Part shown: in pieces, positions 47,401 through 58,779 of the stretch | Layout: every line of letters starts with the position of its first letter | Numbering within the stretch: position 1 is the first letter of the stretch | Origin: Phycisphaerales bacterium | Lineage (GTDB): Bacteria > Planctomycetota > Phycisphaerae > Phycisphaerales > UBA1924 | Length of the DNA: 64,000 nucleotides | Direction of reading: 5' to 3' | Assembly: GCA_028289195.1 (NCBI GenBank) | Contig: JANQQR010000023.1 | Span: 62,001 to 126,000 of the forward strand | Notes under the pieces: generated by a model | Seen by the model: the letters and a program-made list of their open reading frames with translations, nothing else | Database searches by the model: none | What the model was told of the DNA's origin: nothing | Translations under genes and position numbers: made by a program

Positions 47401-47898
47401 TCAGAGCGAGGCGGCCATCTCGTCGAGTGTGACGAGGCAGGTGCTCCAGCCCACGTGGTGCCCGTCGCGGGCCTCGGTCGCTTCGAAGCCGACCTGGTGC
47501 ACCGACAGCTCGGAACCGCTGCCCGAATCGCGGAATCCGAGGGTGACGGTCGTGCTGCCCACCGGCGTCGGGCCCTCGTGGCGCCACGTCATGACGATGC
47601 GCCTGCCGGGGTCGATCTCGGTGTACTCACCGAAGAACGCAACGCCGGGCCCGCCCTCAGCGGGCTGCAGGTCGATGCGCCACGCGCCGCCGACGCGGAA
47701 ATCGATCTCCACGTTCGTCGCCGGGTGCAGCGGCTTGCCGAACCACTGCAGCATGGTGGCGGCGTTGGTCCACGCCTTCCAGATGGCGCTCGCGGGCGCA
47801 CCGAAGGCGCGCGTGAACGACAGTGAGTCGTCGGTCATCTGCGCGGGGATCAGGCCCGGCATCGCGGGGGTGCCCGGGGCGGGGTCGGCTGCGCTCAT
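47401..47898 (-). CDS. SRPBCC/AHSA1-domain protein (module 1, first)
   Basis: 165 residues. LSFTRAFGAPASAIWKAWTN, MLQWFGKPLHPATNVEIDFR, AFFGEYTEIDPGRRIVMTW and HVGWSTCLVTLDEMAASL are the expected blocks. It overlaps the ArsR gene stop by ATGA, so it is translated with the regulator. Ligand unknown. Confidence 0.88.
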   Translation of the reverse strand: MSAADPAPGTPAMPGLIPAQMTDDSLSFTRAFGAPASAIWKAWTNAATMLQWFGKPLHPATNVEIDFRVGGAWRIDLQPAEGGPGVAFFGEYTEIDPGRRIVMTWRHEGPTPVGSTTVTLGFRDSGSGSELSVHQVGFEATEARDGHHVGWSTCLVTLDEMAASL

Positions 47899-48323
47899 GA
47901 GTCGGTCTCCTTCGGGCCATCGCCCGCGCTGTCAGAGTCGGGATCGGTGCGCGAGGGCGAGCGCTCGTTGCCGCTCTCGTCGAGGGTGTCGATGTACGAG
48001 GACAGCGCATCGAGCGTGCCCTCCCAGAACGGCCGGTACTGCTCCATCCAGTCCGACGCCCGCGCCATCGGCGCGGCATCGAGAGAGCAGCGGTGCACGC
48101 GCCCGTCGACGTCGCGCGAGATCAGCCCGGCACGTTCCAGCACCTTCAGGTGCTTGCTCACGCCCTGGAGACTGATGGCGAACGGTTCGGCCAGCGCCGA
48201 GATCGACTGGGCCCCGGACGAGGCCAGGCGCTCGAGGATCGACCGGCGCGTGGGGTCCGCCAGGGCGTGGAAGACGCGGCTGACGGGGTCGAGAGCACGG
48301 ATTGAGGCCGTTTGATCAACCAT
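47895..48323 (-). CDS. ArsR-family HTH regulator (module 1)
   Basis: 142 residues. HALADPTRRSILERLASSGA, LAEPFAISLQGVSKHLKVLE and ISRDVDGRVHRCSLDAAPM are typical of ArsR regulators coupled to AHSA1 genes. No metal-binding cysteine pair. It has a textbook promoter whose -10 ends eight bases before the ATG, and two TCAACC-N4-GGTTGA sites overlap the promoter and start codon, implying autorepression. Confidence 0.92.
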   Translation of the reverse strand: MVDQTASIRALDPVSRVFHALADPTRRSILERLASSGAQSISALAEPFAISLQGVSKHLKVLERAGLISRDVDGRVHRCSLDAAPMARASDWMEQYRPFWEGTLDALSSYIDTLDESGNERSPSRTDPDSDSAGDGPKETDS

Positions 48324-48331
48324 ACGGTTGA
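48316..48331. promoter_or_regulatory. Operator 1 of module 1
   Basis: TCAACC-ATAC-GGTTGA, a perfect 6-base inverted repeat that spans the ArsR start codon and abuts the -10 element. Confidence 0.7.
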
Positions 48332-48360
48332 ATTATCGTCCAAGCCGGAGCATCTGTCAA
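48332..48360 (-). promoter_or_regulatory. Consensus sigma-70 promoter of module 1
   Basis: TTGACA (48355-48360), 17-base spacer, GATAAT (48332-48337) on the minus strand: the best promoter in the window. The -10 is followed by only eight bases before the ATG, predicting an essentially leaderless mRNA. Confidence 0.8.
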
Positions 48361-48372
48361 CCGATTGGTTGA
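48357..48372. promoter_or_regulatory. Operator 2 of module 1
   Basis: TCAACC-GATT-GGTTGA, same half-sites as operator 1 and centred 41 bp from it (about four helical turns), overlapping the -35 hexamer. Confidence 0.7.
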
Positions 48373-48373
48373 A

Positions 48374-48835
48374 TTATTTTGATCTGGCGAACCGCTTCCG
48401 GATTCGCTCGCGTGCCGCGGGGTCGGCGACGCAGATGAACCTGGTCGCAGGTGCTTCAGGCCAGAACAACGCCAGTCGCCCCGGCTCGATCGAGAAGATC
48501 GTGTCCTCCTCGTGGTAGACCTGAGGCCACTGAGCCGGAATCTGGCCTTGCACAAGGCTCTGCAGCGGCCATTCCAGCCCTTCGAGATCCGACATTTGCG
48601 AGAAGAACACGCACGTGGCTGAGCTCGGCTTGGCGCCAAACACTTCAAGCACGTCTTGGAATGGCGGCACGTCATCTACGGGGACGATTCGTCGCGGGTC
48701 CAGGCGCCCTTCGAGCTTGTGACTCAGATCCTCGCGCGGGATCCCACCCTTGGTGCGATATCGATCTCGCCATCGCGGGGCGACGAACGCTTCGATGAAC
48801 GCCTTTTCGTGGAGTTGGAGCGCGGTCTCAGACAT
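48374..48835 (-). CDS. Conserved-looking hypothetical protein
   Basis: 153 residues, family not recognised. Soluble, no signal peptide. Aromatic- and Pro-rich stretches such as VPPFQDVLEVFGAKPSSATC, EWPLQSLVQGQIPAQWPQVY and FWPEAPATRFICVADP, with two Cys. Codon use looks like that of neighbours, and the frame stays open without good antisense coding competition, so I take it as real. TAGGAT ends nine bases before the ATG; its start is only 25 bases from the divergent uvrB start. Confidence 0.65.
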   Translation of the reverse strand: MSETALQLHEKAFIEAFVAPRWRDRYRTKGGIPREDLSHKLEGRLDPRRIVPVDDVPPFQDVLEVFGAKPSSATCVFFSQMSDLEGLEWPLQSLVQGQIPAQWPQVYHEEDTIFSIEPGRLALFWPEAPATRFICVADPAARERIRKRFARSK

Positions 48836-48860
48836 CGCCCGCCCATCCTACGATCCCCCC

Positions 48861-51014
48861 ATGCTCGCCACCCAGCGCCCCTTCGAGATCGTCAGCGAGA
48901 TGACGCCCACCGGCGACCAGCCGAGCGCCATCGCCGGGCTGACCGAGCGCCTCGAGCGGGGCGACAAATCCGCAGTCCTCCTGGGCGCAACGGGCACGGG
49001 CAAGACGTTCACCATGGCGAACGTCATCCAGAAGCTCGACCGCCCCACTCTCATCCTCAGCCACAACAAGACGCTCGCGGCCCAGCTCTACGAGGAGATG
49101 CGCGAGCTGTTCCCGAACAACGCCGTCTGCTACTTCGTCAGCTACTACGACTACTACCAGCCCGAGGCATACATCCCCCAGCGGGACATCTACATCGAGA
49201 AGGACGCCAGCCGCAACGACGATCTCGATCGCCTGCGCCTCGCTGCTACCAGCAACCTTCTCAGCCGGCACGACGTCGTCGTGGTCGCGAGCGTGAGCTG
49301 CATCTTCGGCCTCGGCTCGCCCGACGCCTACGAGAACAAGCTCTACACGCTGCAGGTCGGCCAGACGCTGAACCGGCGCGAGTTCCTGCTCGCGTTGGCT
49401 GGCATGCAGTACCAGCGGGCGGAGGTCGACTTCAAGCGCGGCACCTACCGGGTCCGTGGCGAGGTGATCGACATCCACCCCGCCTACGAGCAGTACGCGA
49501 TCCGCGTCGAGCTCTTCGGCGACGAGATCGAGACCATCAGCCTGATCAACCCGCTCTCGGGCGAGGTGCTCGCCGAGGAGAAGATGGTCTTTATCTTCCC
49601 CGCCAAGCACTACGTGATGCCCGAGGACCACTTGGCCCGGGCGGTCGCGCAGATCAGGGAGGAGCTCGATGCGCGCGTGATGCAGCTGAGGAGCGAGGGG
49701 AAGCTGCTCGAGGCCCAGCGCCTGCTTGCGCGCACGAAGTACGACCTCGAGATGATCCAGGAGGTGGGCTACTGCTCGGGCGTCGAGAACTACTCGCGCC
49801 ACCTCGACGGGCGGGCCCCGGGCGAGAAGCCCTACACGCTGCTGGACTACCTCAAGCGCGGGCCGGACAGCGAGGGCAACGTCACCGGCAATCGCCAGTG
49901 GGTGATGATGATCGACGAGAGCCACGTCACCATGCCCCAGGTGCGCGCGATGTACAACGGCGACAAGCAGCGCAAGGAGGTGCTGATCAGCCACGGCTTC
50001 CGCCTGCCCAGCGCCCTGGACAACCGGCCGCTGAAGTTCGAGGAGTTCGAGGTCGAGATGCCCCAGGTGGTCTATGTGAGCGCCACGCCGGGGCCCTACG
50101 AGCTGGAGCGCACCAGCGGCGAGGTCGTCGAGCAGATCATCCGCCCCACGGGCCTGCTGGACCCCGACATCGACGTGCGCCCGGCCGACGGGCAGGTGCC
50201 GGACCTGCTGGAGGAATGCCGCCGGCGCGTGGAGCGGAACGAGCGTGTGCTCGTGACCGCCCTGACCAAGCGCCTGTGCGAGCAGCTGACGACCTACATC
50301 GACGAGCACGGCCTGAAGGTGCGCTACCTGCACTCGGAGATCGAGACGCTCGAGCGCCTGGAGATCGTGCGCGAGCTGCGCGAGGGCGAGTTCGACGTGC
50401 TGGTGGGCGTGAACCTGCTGCGAGAGGGCCTCGACCTGCCCGAGGTGTCGCTGGTGTGCATCCTGGATGCCGACAAGACCGGCTTCCTGCGCAGCCCGAC
50501 GAGCCTCGTGCAGACCATCGGTCGCGCAGCGCGCAACGTCGAAGGCAAGGTGATCCTGTACGCCGACGAGGTCACGCCCGCCATGCGTGAGGCCATCGAC
50601 GAGACCGAGCGCCGTCGCGCCAAGCAGGAGGCCTACAACAAGGCAAACAACATCACGCCCGAGACGATCAAGAAGGCGATCCGGCGGGGCATGGAGCAGG
50701 AGCTCGCCGCCCGGCGCACGGCTCGCGAGGCCGTGAAGAGCTCCGAGCCCGAGTTCGAGGCCGCCGAGCTGCTGGAGATGCTCAACGACGAGATGCTCGA
50801 AGCCGCCCAGAGGCTGGAGTTCGAGAAAGCCGCGGCGTTGCGCGACCAGATGAACCTGCTCAAGGAGAACCCGGCGATGCTGTCCGAGGGCGCCACGATC
50901 CGGCGCTCGGAGCTCGAGGGCGACGGCAAGCTGAGCCCGGACGCCAAGCGCAAGAAGGCGGGGATGCCGGGGACCAAGAGCGGGAGGCGGAAGAAGATCC
51001 GGAAGGGGATGTGA
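48861..51014 (+). CDS. uvrB: UvrABC excinuclease subunit B
   Basis: 717 residues, full length. Walker [17 protein letters not shown], the beta-hairpin region [20 protein letters not shown], the helicase motif [24 protein letters not shown] and [17 protein letters not shown] are all present, and a UVR motif near the C-terminus ([20 protein letters not shown]). It verifies damage and recruits UvrC. TACGAT ends six bases before the ATG with no ribosome site. It ends in a Lys/Arg-rich tail. Confidence 0.97.
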   Translation: MLATQRPFEIVSEMTPTGDQPSAIAGLTERLERGDKSAVLLGATGTGKTFTMANVIQKLDRPTLILSHNKTLAAQLYEEMRELFPNNAVCYFVSYYDYYQPEAYIPQRDIYIEKDASRNDDLDRLRLAATSNLLSRHDVVVVASVSCIFGLGSPDAYENKLYTLQVGQTLNRREFLLALAGMQYQRAEVDFKRGTYRVRGEVIDIHPAYEQYAIRVELFGDEIETISLINPLSGEVLAEEKMVFIFPAKHYVMPEDHLARAVAQIREELDARVMQLRSEGKLLEAQRLLARTKYDLEMIQEVGYCSGVENYSRHLDGRAPGEKPYTLLDYLKRGPDSEGNVTGNRQWVMMIDESHVTMPQVRAMYNGDKQRKEVLISHGFRLPSALDNRPLKFEEFEVEMPQVVYVSATPGPYELERTSGEVVEQIIRPTGLLDPDIDVRPADGQVPDLLEECRRRVERNERVLVTALTKRLCEQLTTYIDEHGLKVRYLHSEIETLERLEIVRELREGEFDVLVGVNLLREGLDLPEVSLVCILDADKTGFLRSPTSLVQTIGRAARNVEGKVILYADEVTPAMREAIDETERRRAKQEAYNKANNITPETIKKAIRRGMEQELAARRTAREAVKSSEPEFEAAELLEMLNDEMLEAAQRLEFEKAAALRDQMNLLKENPAMLSEGATIRRSELEGDGKLSPDAKRKKAGMPGTKSGRRKKIRKGM

Positions 51015-51069
51015 GGGGGAAGGGGCAAACTGGCAGAGGAGTAAAGGAGTAGAGGATTGGATTCGGGAT

Positions 51070-51252
51070 CTATCCCTTCCCCACCGGCTTCCCTTCAACC
51101 GTCAGCGGCGCTGCCTTCGATCCGCCCTTCGAACGCTTGCGCAGCAGGCGCTTACCGAGGCTCCGCCACACGATGAACGCCAGCGCCCCCAGGGCGGCCA
51201 GCGTGACCACCCAGAACTGCCAGTCGTCCACGGGGAACGCGGCGCCGATCAC
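51070..51252 (-). CDS. Small single-span membrane protein of the feo operon
   Basis: 60 residues from a GTG at 51252 that overlaps the feoB stop by GTGA. One membrane segment (FWVVTLAALGALAFIVW) is followed by a basic tail (KRLLRKRSKGGSKAAP). It lies where other bacteria encode small FeoB-associated membrane proteins, but it lacks the cysteines of the known type. A role in the FeoB complex is inferred only from coupling. Confidence 0.6.
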   Translation of the reverse strand: MIGAAFPVDDWQFWVVTLAALGALAFIVWRSLGKRLLRKRSKGGSKAAPLTVEGKPVGKG

Positions 51253-53258
51253 GACAGCGCGATCCACGCGTAGCGCGCCGCAAGGGCCGCGAGGTAGGCC
51301 ACGGCCGTCATGTAGGTGAACTGCAGCACGGCCCACTTGGCGCTGCCCGTCTCCTTGGCCGTCACGACCAGCGTCGAGAAGCACTGCATCGCCAGCACGT
51401 AGAACACCAGCAGGGCCCAGGAGGCGCCGCCGGTGAAGACGAGGGTCTCGCCGTCGCTGCGCGTCGCGGTGCGGGCCGCCTCGATCACGCCCTCGCCCTC
51501 GGCGGCTTCCTCATCGCCGACGAACACGATCGCGATCGTCGAGACGAACACCTCGCGGGCGGCGAACGACGTCACCACGCCGATGTTCAGACGCCAGTCG
51601 AATCCCAGCGGGGCGAACACCGGCTCGAGCGCGCGTCCCATGCGCCCGGCGAACGAGTTGGCCAGCGCGTGCTTGCTCTCGGCGCGATCGGCCTCGACCA
51701 GCAGCGCCGCGGCCTCGTCGGGCTGGGCCTCCTCGATCTGCGCCGCCTGCGTGCGCAGGCTCTGAGATTCCTCGGGGGCGCCCGTGCGCGGGAACTCGGT
51801 GCACCACCACACCACGATCGAGAAGGCCAGGATGTAGGGCCCCGCCTTGCGCAGGAAGACCATGCCCTTGTCGTAGGCCGTGAGCAGCGCGGTGCGCACG
51901 CTCGGGGCCTTGTAGGAGGGCAGCTCGAGGGTCATGTGCGTCGCGGGGCCGCGCAGGATCGTTCCTCGTGCCAGCAGCGCCGTGAGCACACCGGCGACGA
52001 CGCCCAGGGCGTAGCAGCCGACGAACGCGAGCGCGGCCAGCGCCGGGCGACCGGCGAACAGCAGCGAGACGAGCAGCGCGTAGACCGGCAGGCGGGCCGA
52101 GCAGGTCATGAACGGGGCGACGAGGATCGTCGCCAGGCGCTCGCGCCGGTTGGGGATCGACCGGGCGGCGATGATGCCCGGGATCGCGCAGGCGTGGCTC
52201 GACAGCAGCGGGATGAACGCCGTGCCGGGGAGGCCGAAGCGGCGCAGCAGGCGATCGGCCACGAACGCGGCGCGGGCGAGGTAGCCGGTGTCTTCCAGCA
52301 GCGAGAGCAGGAAGAACAGCAGGCAGATCTGCGGCAGGAACACGAGCGCACCGGCGATGCCGGGCACGACGCCCCCGACCAGCAGGTCGTGAATCAGCCC
52401 CGGCGGGACGACACCCCCCACGACGTCGCCGGCGATCGCGAAGGCGCCCTCGATCCAGTCCATCGGGTAGGTCGCGATGCGGAACAGCAGCCAGAACAGC
52501 CCCGTCATGATCAGCGCGAACACGCCGAGCCCGATGACCGGGTGCGTGAACGCGCGGTCGAACTTCATCGACACACGCTCGGACGGCTGGAGGAGATCAA
52601 CGCTCGGCGAGGATCGTTCCTGCAGCTCGTCGACCCACTCGCGCACGTCGGCCTCGCTCGCGCCGGGGGCGGTGCGGGGCACGCGGGCCTCGGTCAGCGC
52701 CGAACGCAGCTCGGGCAGGCCGTCGCCCTTGCGGGGGTTCACGCCGATGACCGGGCAGCCCAGGCGCTCCTGGAGCGCCGAGGGATCGACCTCGATGCCG
52801 CGGCGCCGGGCGACGTCGAGCATCGTCAGCGCGACGACGATCGGCAGGCGGAACCGCGCGATCTCGCCGAGAAACCTCAGGCCCTCGCGCAGGGCCGTCG
52901 CGTCGACGACCACGCACACGGCGTCGGGCTCGCCGGCCAGCAGGCCCGGAGCGGCAGCGGAGCCTTCGAGGACCTGGCGACAGAGCGTGGACTCCACGCC
53001 CTGCAGGTGGATCGAATACACGCCCGGCAGATCGACGACGCGCGTCGGGCCGTCGGGCCCGAGCGTGGTCGAGCCGATGTGCGCCTCGATGGTCGTGCCC
53101 GGGTAGTTGGCGCTCTTCTGGCGCAGGCCGGTGAGCCTGTTGAAGAGCGTGGTCTTGCCGGTGTTGGGGTTGCCGAACAGCGCGATCGTCCCGACGGGTC
53201 CGGCGTCCGCGTCAGAGGGATCGGTGTCGGCGACTGACGTTGGGGTGCTCGATGTCAT
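51249..53258 (-). CDS. feoB: Ferrous iron transporter FeoB
   Basis: 669 residues. The N-terminal G domain has G1 GNPNTGKTTLFN, G2 region YPGTTIEA and G3 DLPGVYS. G4 reads LTMLDVARRRG, with Thr in place of the usual Asn of NxxD. Gate and core membrane segments follow (IGLGVFALIMTGLFWLLF; FLPQICLLFFLLSLLEDTGY; LPGTAFIPLLSSHACAIPGI; FMTCSARLPVYALL). It moves Fe2+ across the inner membrane. FeoA is 15 bases upstream, so they form one operon. Confidence 0.95.
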   Translation of the reverse strand: MTSSTPTSVADTDPSDADAGPVGTIALFGNPNTGKTTLFNRLTGLRQKSANYPGTTIEAHIGSTTLGPDGPTRVVDLPGVYSIHLQGVESTLCRQVLEGSAAAPGLLAGEPDAVCVVVDATALREGLRFLGEIARFRLPIVVALTMLDVARRRGIEVDPSALQERLGCPVIGVNPRKGDGLPELRSALTEARVPRTAPGASEADVREWVDELQERSSPSVDLLQPSERVSMKFDRAFTHPVIGLGVFALIMTGLFWLLFRIATYPMDWIEGAFAIAGDVVGGVVPPGLIHDLLVGGVVPGIAGALVFLPQICLLFFLLSLLEDTGYLARAAFVADRLLRRFGLPGTAFIPLLSSHACAIPGIIAARSIPNRRERLATILVAPFMTCSARLPVYALLVSLLFAGRPALAALAFVGCYALGVVAGVLTALLARGTILRGPATHMTLELPSYKAPSVRTALLTAYDKGMVFLRKAGPYILAFSIVVWWCTEFPRTGAPEESQSLRTQAAQIEEAQPDEAAALLVEADRAESKHALANSFAGRMGRALEPVFAPLGFDWRLNIGVVTSFAAREVFVSTIAIVFVGDEEAAEGEGVIEAARTATRSDGETLVFTGGASWALLVFYVLAMQCFSTLVVTAKETGSAKWAVLQFTYMTAVAYLAALAARYAWIALS

Positions 53259-53273
53259 GCGCGATGTGCGGGG

Positions 53274-53561
53274 TCAGGACAGGGCGACGACGTGCAGGCA
53301 GCGCGCGACGCGCAGGCTCAGGCCGATGCGGCGCCCCCGCCCGCCCTGGAGCGACACGATCGTCGGCTCGCCGGCCTGATGGATGACGACCTCTTCGTCG
53401 ATGCACAGGCCCATGGCGCTCAGCGTGGCGCACTGCTCGTCGTCGGCCTCGACCTCGATGACCCGCGCGCGGGCGCCGCGGGGCATGCACGCGAGGCACA
53501 CCCGGTCGGGGCGGGACTCGGTGCTGTCGGTCGGGGTTTCGTTCATGAGCAGGCTCGTCAT
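53274..53561 (-). CDS. feoA: FeoA-domain protein
   Basis: 95 residues (80-90 if a downstream ATG at 53546 is used). SH3-like FeoA domain: [59 protein letters not shown]. It assists FeoB. The leader contains a Fur-box-like palindrome at 53610-53626. Neither start has a good ribosome site. Confidence 0.88.
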   Translation of the reverse strand: MTSLLMNETPTDSTESRPDRVCLACMPRGARARVIEVEADDEQCATLSAMGLCIDEEVVIHQAGEPTIVSLQGGRGRRIGLSLRVARCLHVVALS

Positions 53562-53609
53562 CGGTGGGTCGTCCCGCCGGCGCGGGCCGGCTCGGGAGGA
53601 CCATGGTAT

Positions 53610-53626
53610 TGAGACTGAGGCTCAGT
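53610..53626. promoter_or_regulatory. Fur-box-like palindrome upstream of feoA
   Basis: TGAGACT-G-AGGCTCA is a 7-1-7 palindrome with one mismatch, overlapped by a perfect ACTGAG-G-CTCAGT (53614-53626). The 7-1-7 layout and TGAG...CTCA ends resemble Fur sites in other bacteria. It lies in the shared feoA-uvrA intergenic region, 49 bases from feoA. Confidence 0.45.
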
Positions 53627-53714
53627 TGCCAGAGGCATACCCTGACGAGGCCACAGGCTATGATGACCCCGAACGGAGACTGAACGAGCGAACACGCGAG
53701 GGAGAGGAAGCCCG

Positions 53715-56828
<3,114 letters not shown>

Positions 56829-56886
56829 CACGCCGGACGGCGAACATCACGCCAGCGCCCGCCGGGGGCCGATCTAGACTGATGCG

Positions 56887-58779
56887 GTGCCACGAGACTC
56901 CCTGAGATCCTGGTTCGATGTCGAGCGCCGCCCGCTGCGCGGGGGCCTGGCCAACGGGCTGGCGCACTCGCTGTTCTGGGTGCTGGCCTTCCCGCCGCTG
57001 GGGATCTTCCCGCTCGTTGTGATCGGGCCGACGCTGCTCTCCCGTGCCGCGATGCGCAGCTCGCGCGCGTCGCGCACCGCGCTGGGCGTGAGCATCGCCT
57101 CGATCCCGATGTGGGCGTGGCACCACCAGTTCGTGTCGGTGATCACGCCGGTGGGATTCCCGTTCCTCGTGCTCTACCTGTCCATCTGGCCGGGCCTGTT
57201 CGTGTGGCTGCTGGCGCACGTCCGCTCGCGCTTCCCCGGGGTTCCATGCTCGCTGGCGCTGCCCATCGTGTGGACGGCCCTCGAGGTGCTGCGGGGCGAG
57301 GTCGTGTGGGACGGCTACCCCTGGTTCCAGCTCGCGCACCCGCTGGTGCCCATGAGCATCATCAGCGGGTTCGGCTCCATCGTCGGCTCCTACGGGGTCG
57401 GGGCCATGGTGATGGCCATGATCGGCTGGATGTTCGACGTCGCGGCGTGGAAGCCGCGGGGCTCGGCCGCCAGCATGCGACGGGGCAATCGCCTGCGCAC
57501 GCAGGGCGTGCTCGGGGCCGCGGTGATCATCCTCGGCGCGGCCATGATCTGGCCGGACGTGCGCAAGGATGGCGACTTCGTCGTCGGCGCGATCGTGCAG
57601 ACGAACCTTCCCCAGAGCAACAAGCTGGGGTGGGAGTTCGAGGAGCGCCTCGAGAGCTTCGAGGAGTTCTGGGATCTCACCGTCGAAGCCGCCGACGCGC
57701 CGATGGGGCCGCCGGACGTCATCGTCTGGCCCGAGACAATGTTCCCGGGCTACTGGCTGAACCCGGAGGCGGCCGAGGAGGAGCGCTCTGCGTTCCTGTC
57801 GATCAACGGTGTGCCCACCACGTACCTCTACGACGAGATGATCTTGCGCCAGGACGGCATCGGCATCCCGATGATCGTCGGCGGCGTCGCCAGCGACGGG
57901 CTCCGCCTCACCTCGAGCCAGCCCGGCGGGATCAGCATCGAGCAGGACGCGATCTACAACAGCGCGTTCCTCCTCGACAACGGCGCAGTGTCGGACACCC
58001 GATACGACAAGGTGTTCCTCACTCCCTTCGGCGAGGTAATGCCCTACATCTCCGCGTGGCCCTGGCTCGAAAGGCAACTGCTCGCGCTCGGCGCCGGTGG
58101 GATGTCGTTCGAGCTCGATGCCGGACGCGACCACACCCTCCTGCAGCTCCCGCTCGAGGAGCGAGGCGAGCGCCAGGCCGGTGAGATCGCGGTGGCGACG
58201 CCGATCTGCTTCGAGGCAACGATGTCGGCCGTGTGCCGGCGCCTGGTCTACGACGACAAAGGCCAGCGCCGCGCCCGCCTGCTCGTGAACCTCACGAACG
58301 ACGGCTGGTTCATGTGGCACGACGGCGGGCGCGAGACGCACCTGCTCCAGGCCCGCTGGCGCTGCATCGAGCTCGGCACCCCGATGATCCGAGCCGCCAA
58401 CACGGGTCTCAGCGCGTTTATCGACGGCAGCGGGCGCGTACGGAAGCTCGGGCCGAACATCTCCGCCGACACCGGGCGGGACGCCCGGGTCGCGGGCGTC
58501 GTGTTCGACGAGCAGCTCTGGCTGCCGCGGGCCGACTCTGGGACGGTCTTCGGGAGATACGGCAACGTGGTCGGGTGGCTGTGCGTGGCGGCCATGCTGT
58601 CGATGCTCATCGGCGGCTCGCTGCGCTCCCGCGTGCACAAAGCCGCGCCTGGCGGGCCGGAGCCCAAAGCGAACGACGACGAAAAGCCGAAGCTCCGACT
58701 CGCGGGGCTGCCCGAAGACGAAGGGCCGGGCGACGACGAACCAAAACCCTCGGAGACCGCTGGTGACAAGAAGGACTAG
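56887..58779 (+). CDS. lnt: Apolipoprotein N-acyltransferase
   Basis: 630 residues. N-terminal membrane domain of about six spans, then the nitrilase-like domain with catalytic Glu (VIVWPETMFPGYW), Lys (RYDKVFLTPFGE) and Cys (VATPICFEATM). A last span near residue 570 precedes a charged C-terminal tail of ~50 residues. It adds the third acyl chain to lipoproteins. GTG start with TAGACT six bases before it. Overlaps a lipoprotein gene by 17 bases. Confidence 0.92.
   Translation: MPRDSLRSWFDVERRPLRGGLANGLAHSLFWVLAFPPLGIFPLVVIGPTLLSRAAMRSSRASRTALGVSIASIPMWAWHHQFVSVITPVGFPFLVLYLSIWPGLFVWLLAHVRSRFPGVPCSLALPIVWTALEVLRGEVVWDGYPWFQLAHPLVPMSIISGFGSIVGSYGVGAMVMAMIGWMFDVAAWKPRGSAASMRRGNRLRTQGVLGAAVIILGAAMIWPDVRKDGDFVVGAIVQTNLPQSNKLGWEFEERLESFEEFWDLTVEAADAPMGPPDVIVWPETMFPGYWLNPEAAEEERSAFLSINGVPTTYLYDEMILRQDGIGIPMIVGGVASDGLRLTSSQPGGISIEQDAIYNSAFLLDNGAVSDTRYDKVFLTPFGEVMPYISAWPWLERQLLALGAGGMSFELDAGRDHTLLQLPLEERGERQAGEIAVATPICFEATMSAVCRRLVYDDKGQRRARLLVNLTNDGWFMWHDGGRETHLLQARWRCIELGTPMIRAANTGLSAFIDGSGRVRKLGPNISADTGRDARVAGVVFDEQLWLPRADSGTVFGRYGNVVGWLCVAAMLSMLIGGSLRSRVHKAAPGGPEPKANDDEKPKLRLAGLPEDEGPGDDEPKPSETAGDKKD

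Noticed and set aside
51015..51069. Possible terminator between uvrB and the feo operon
   Set aside because: Only a short GGGAT-CTA-TCCC type repeat without a T-tract is present.
48828..51098. 756-codon open frame antisense to uvrB
   Set aside because: GC-rich third-position shadow; composition is V/L/H/R-rich with no motif, while uvrB is intact on the plus strand. The same applies to long frames antisense to ileS (23188-25596), uvrA (54057-56042), the ABC permease (16334-18643) and lnt (56806-58872).
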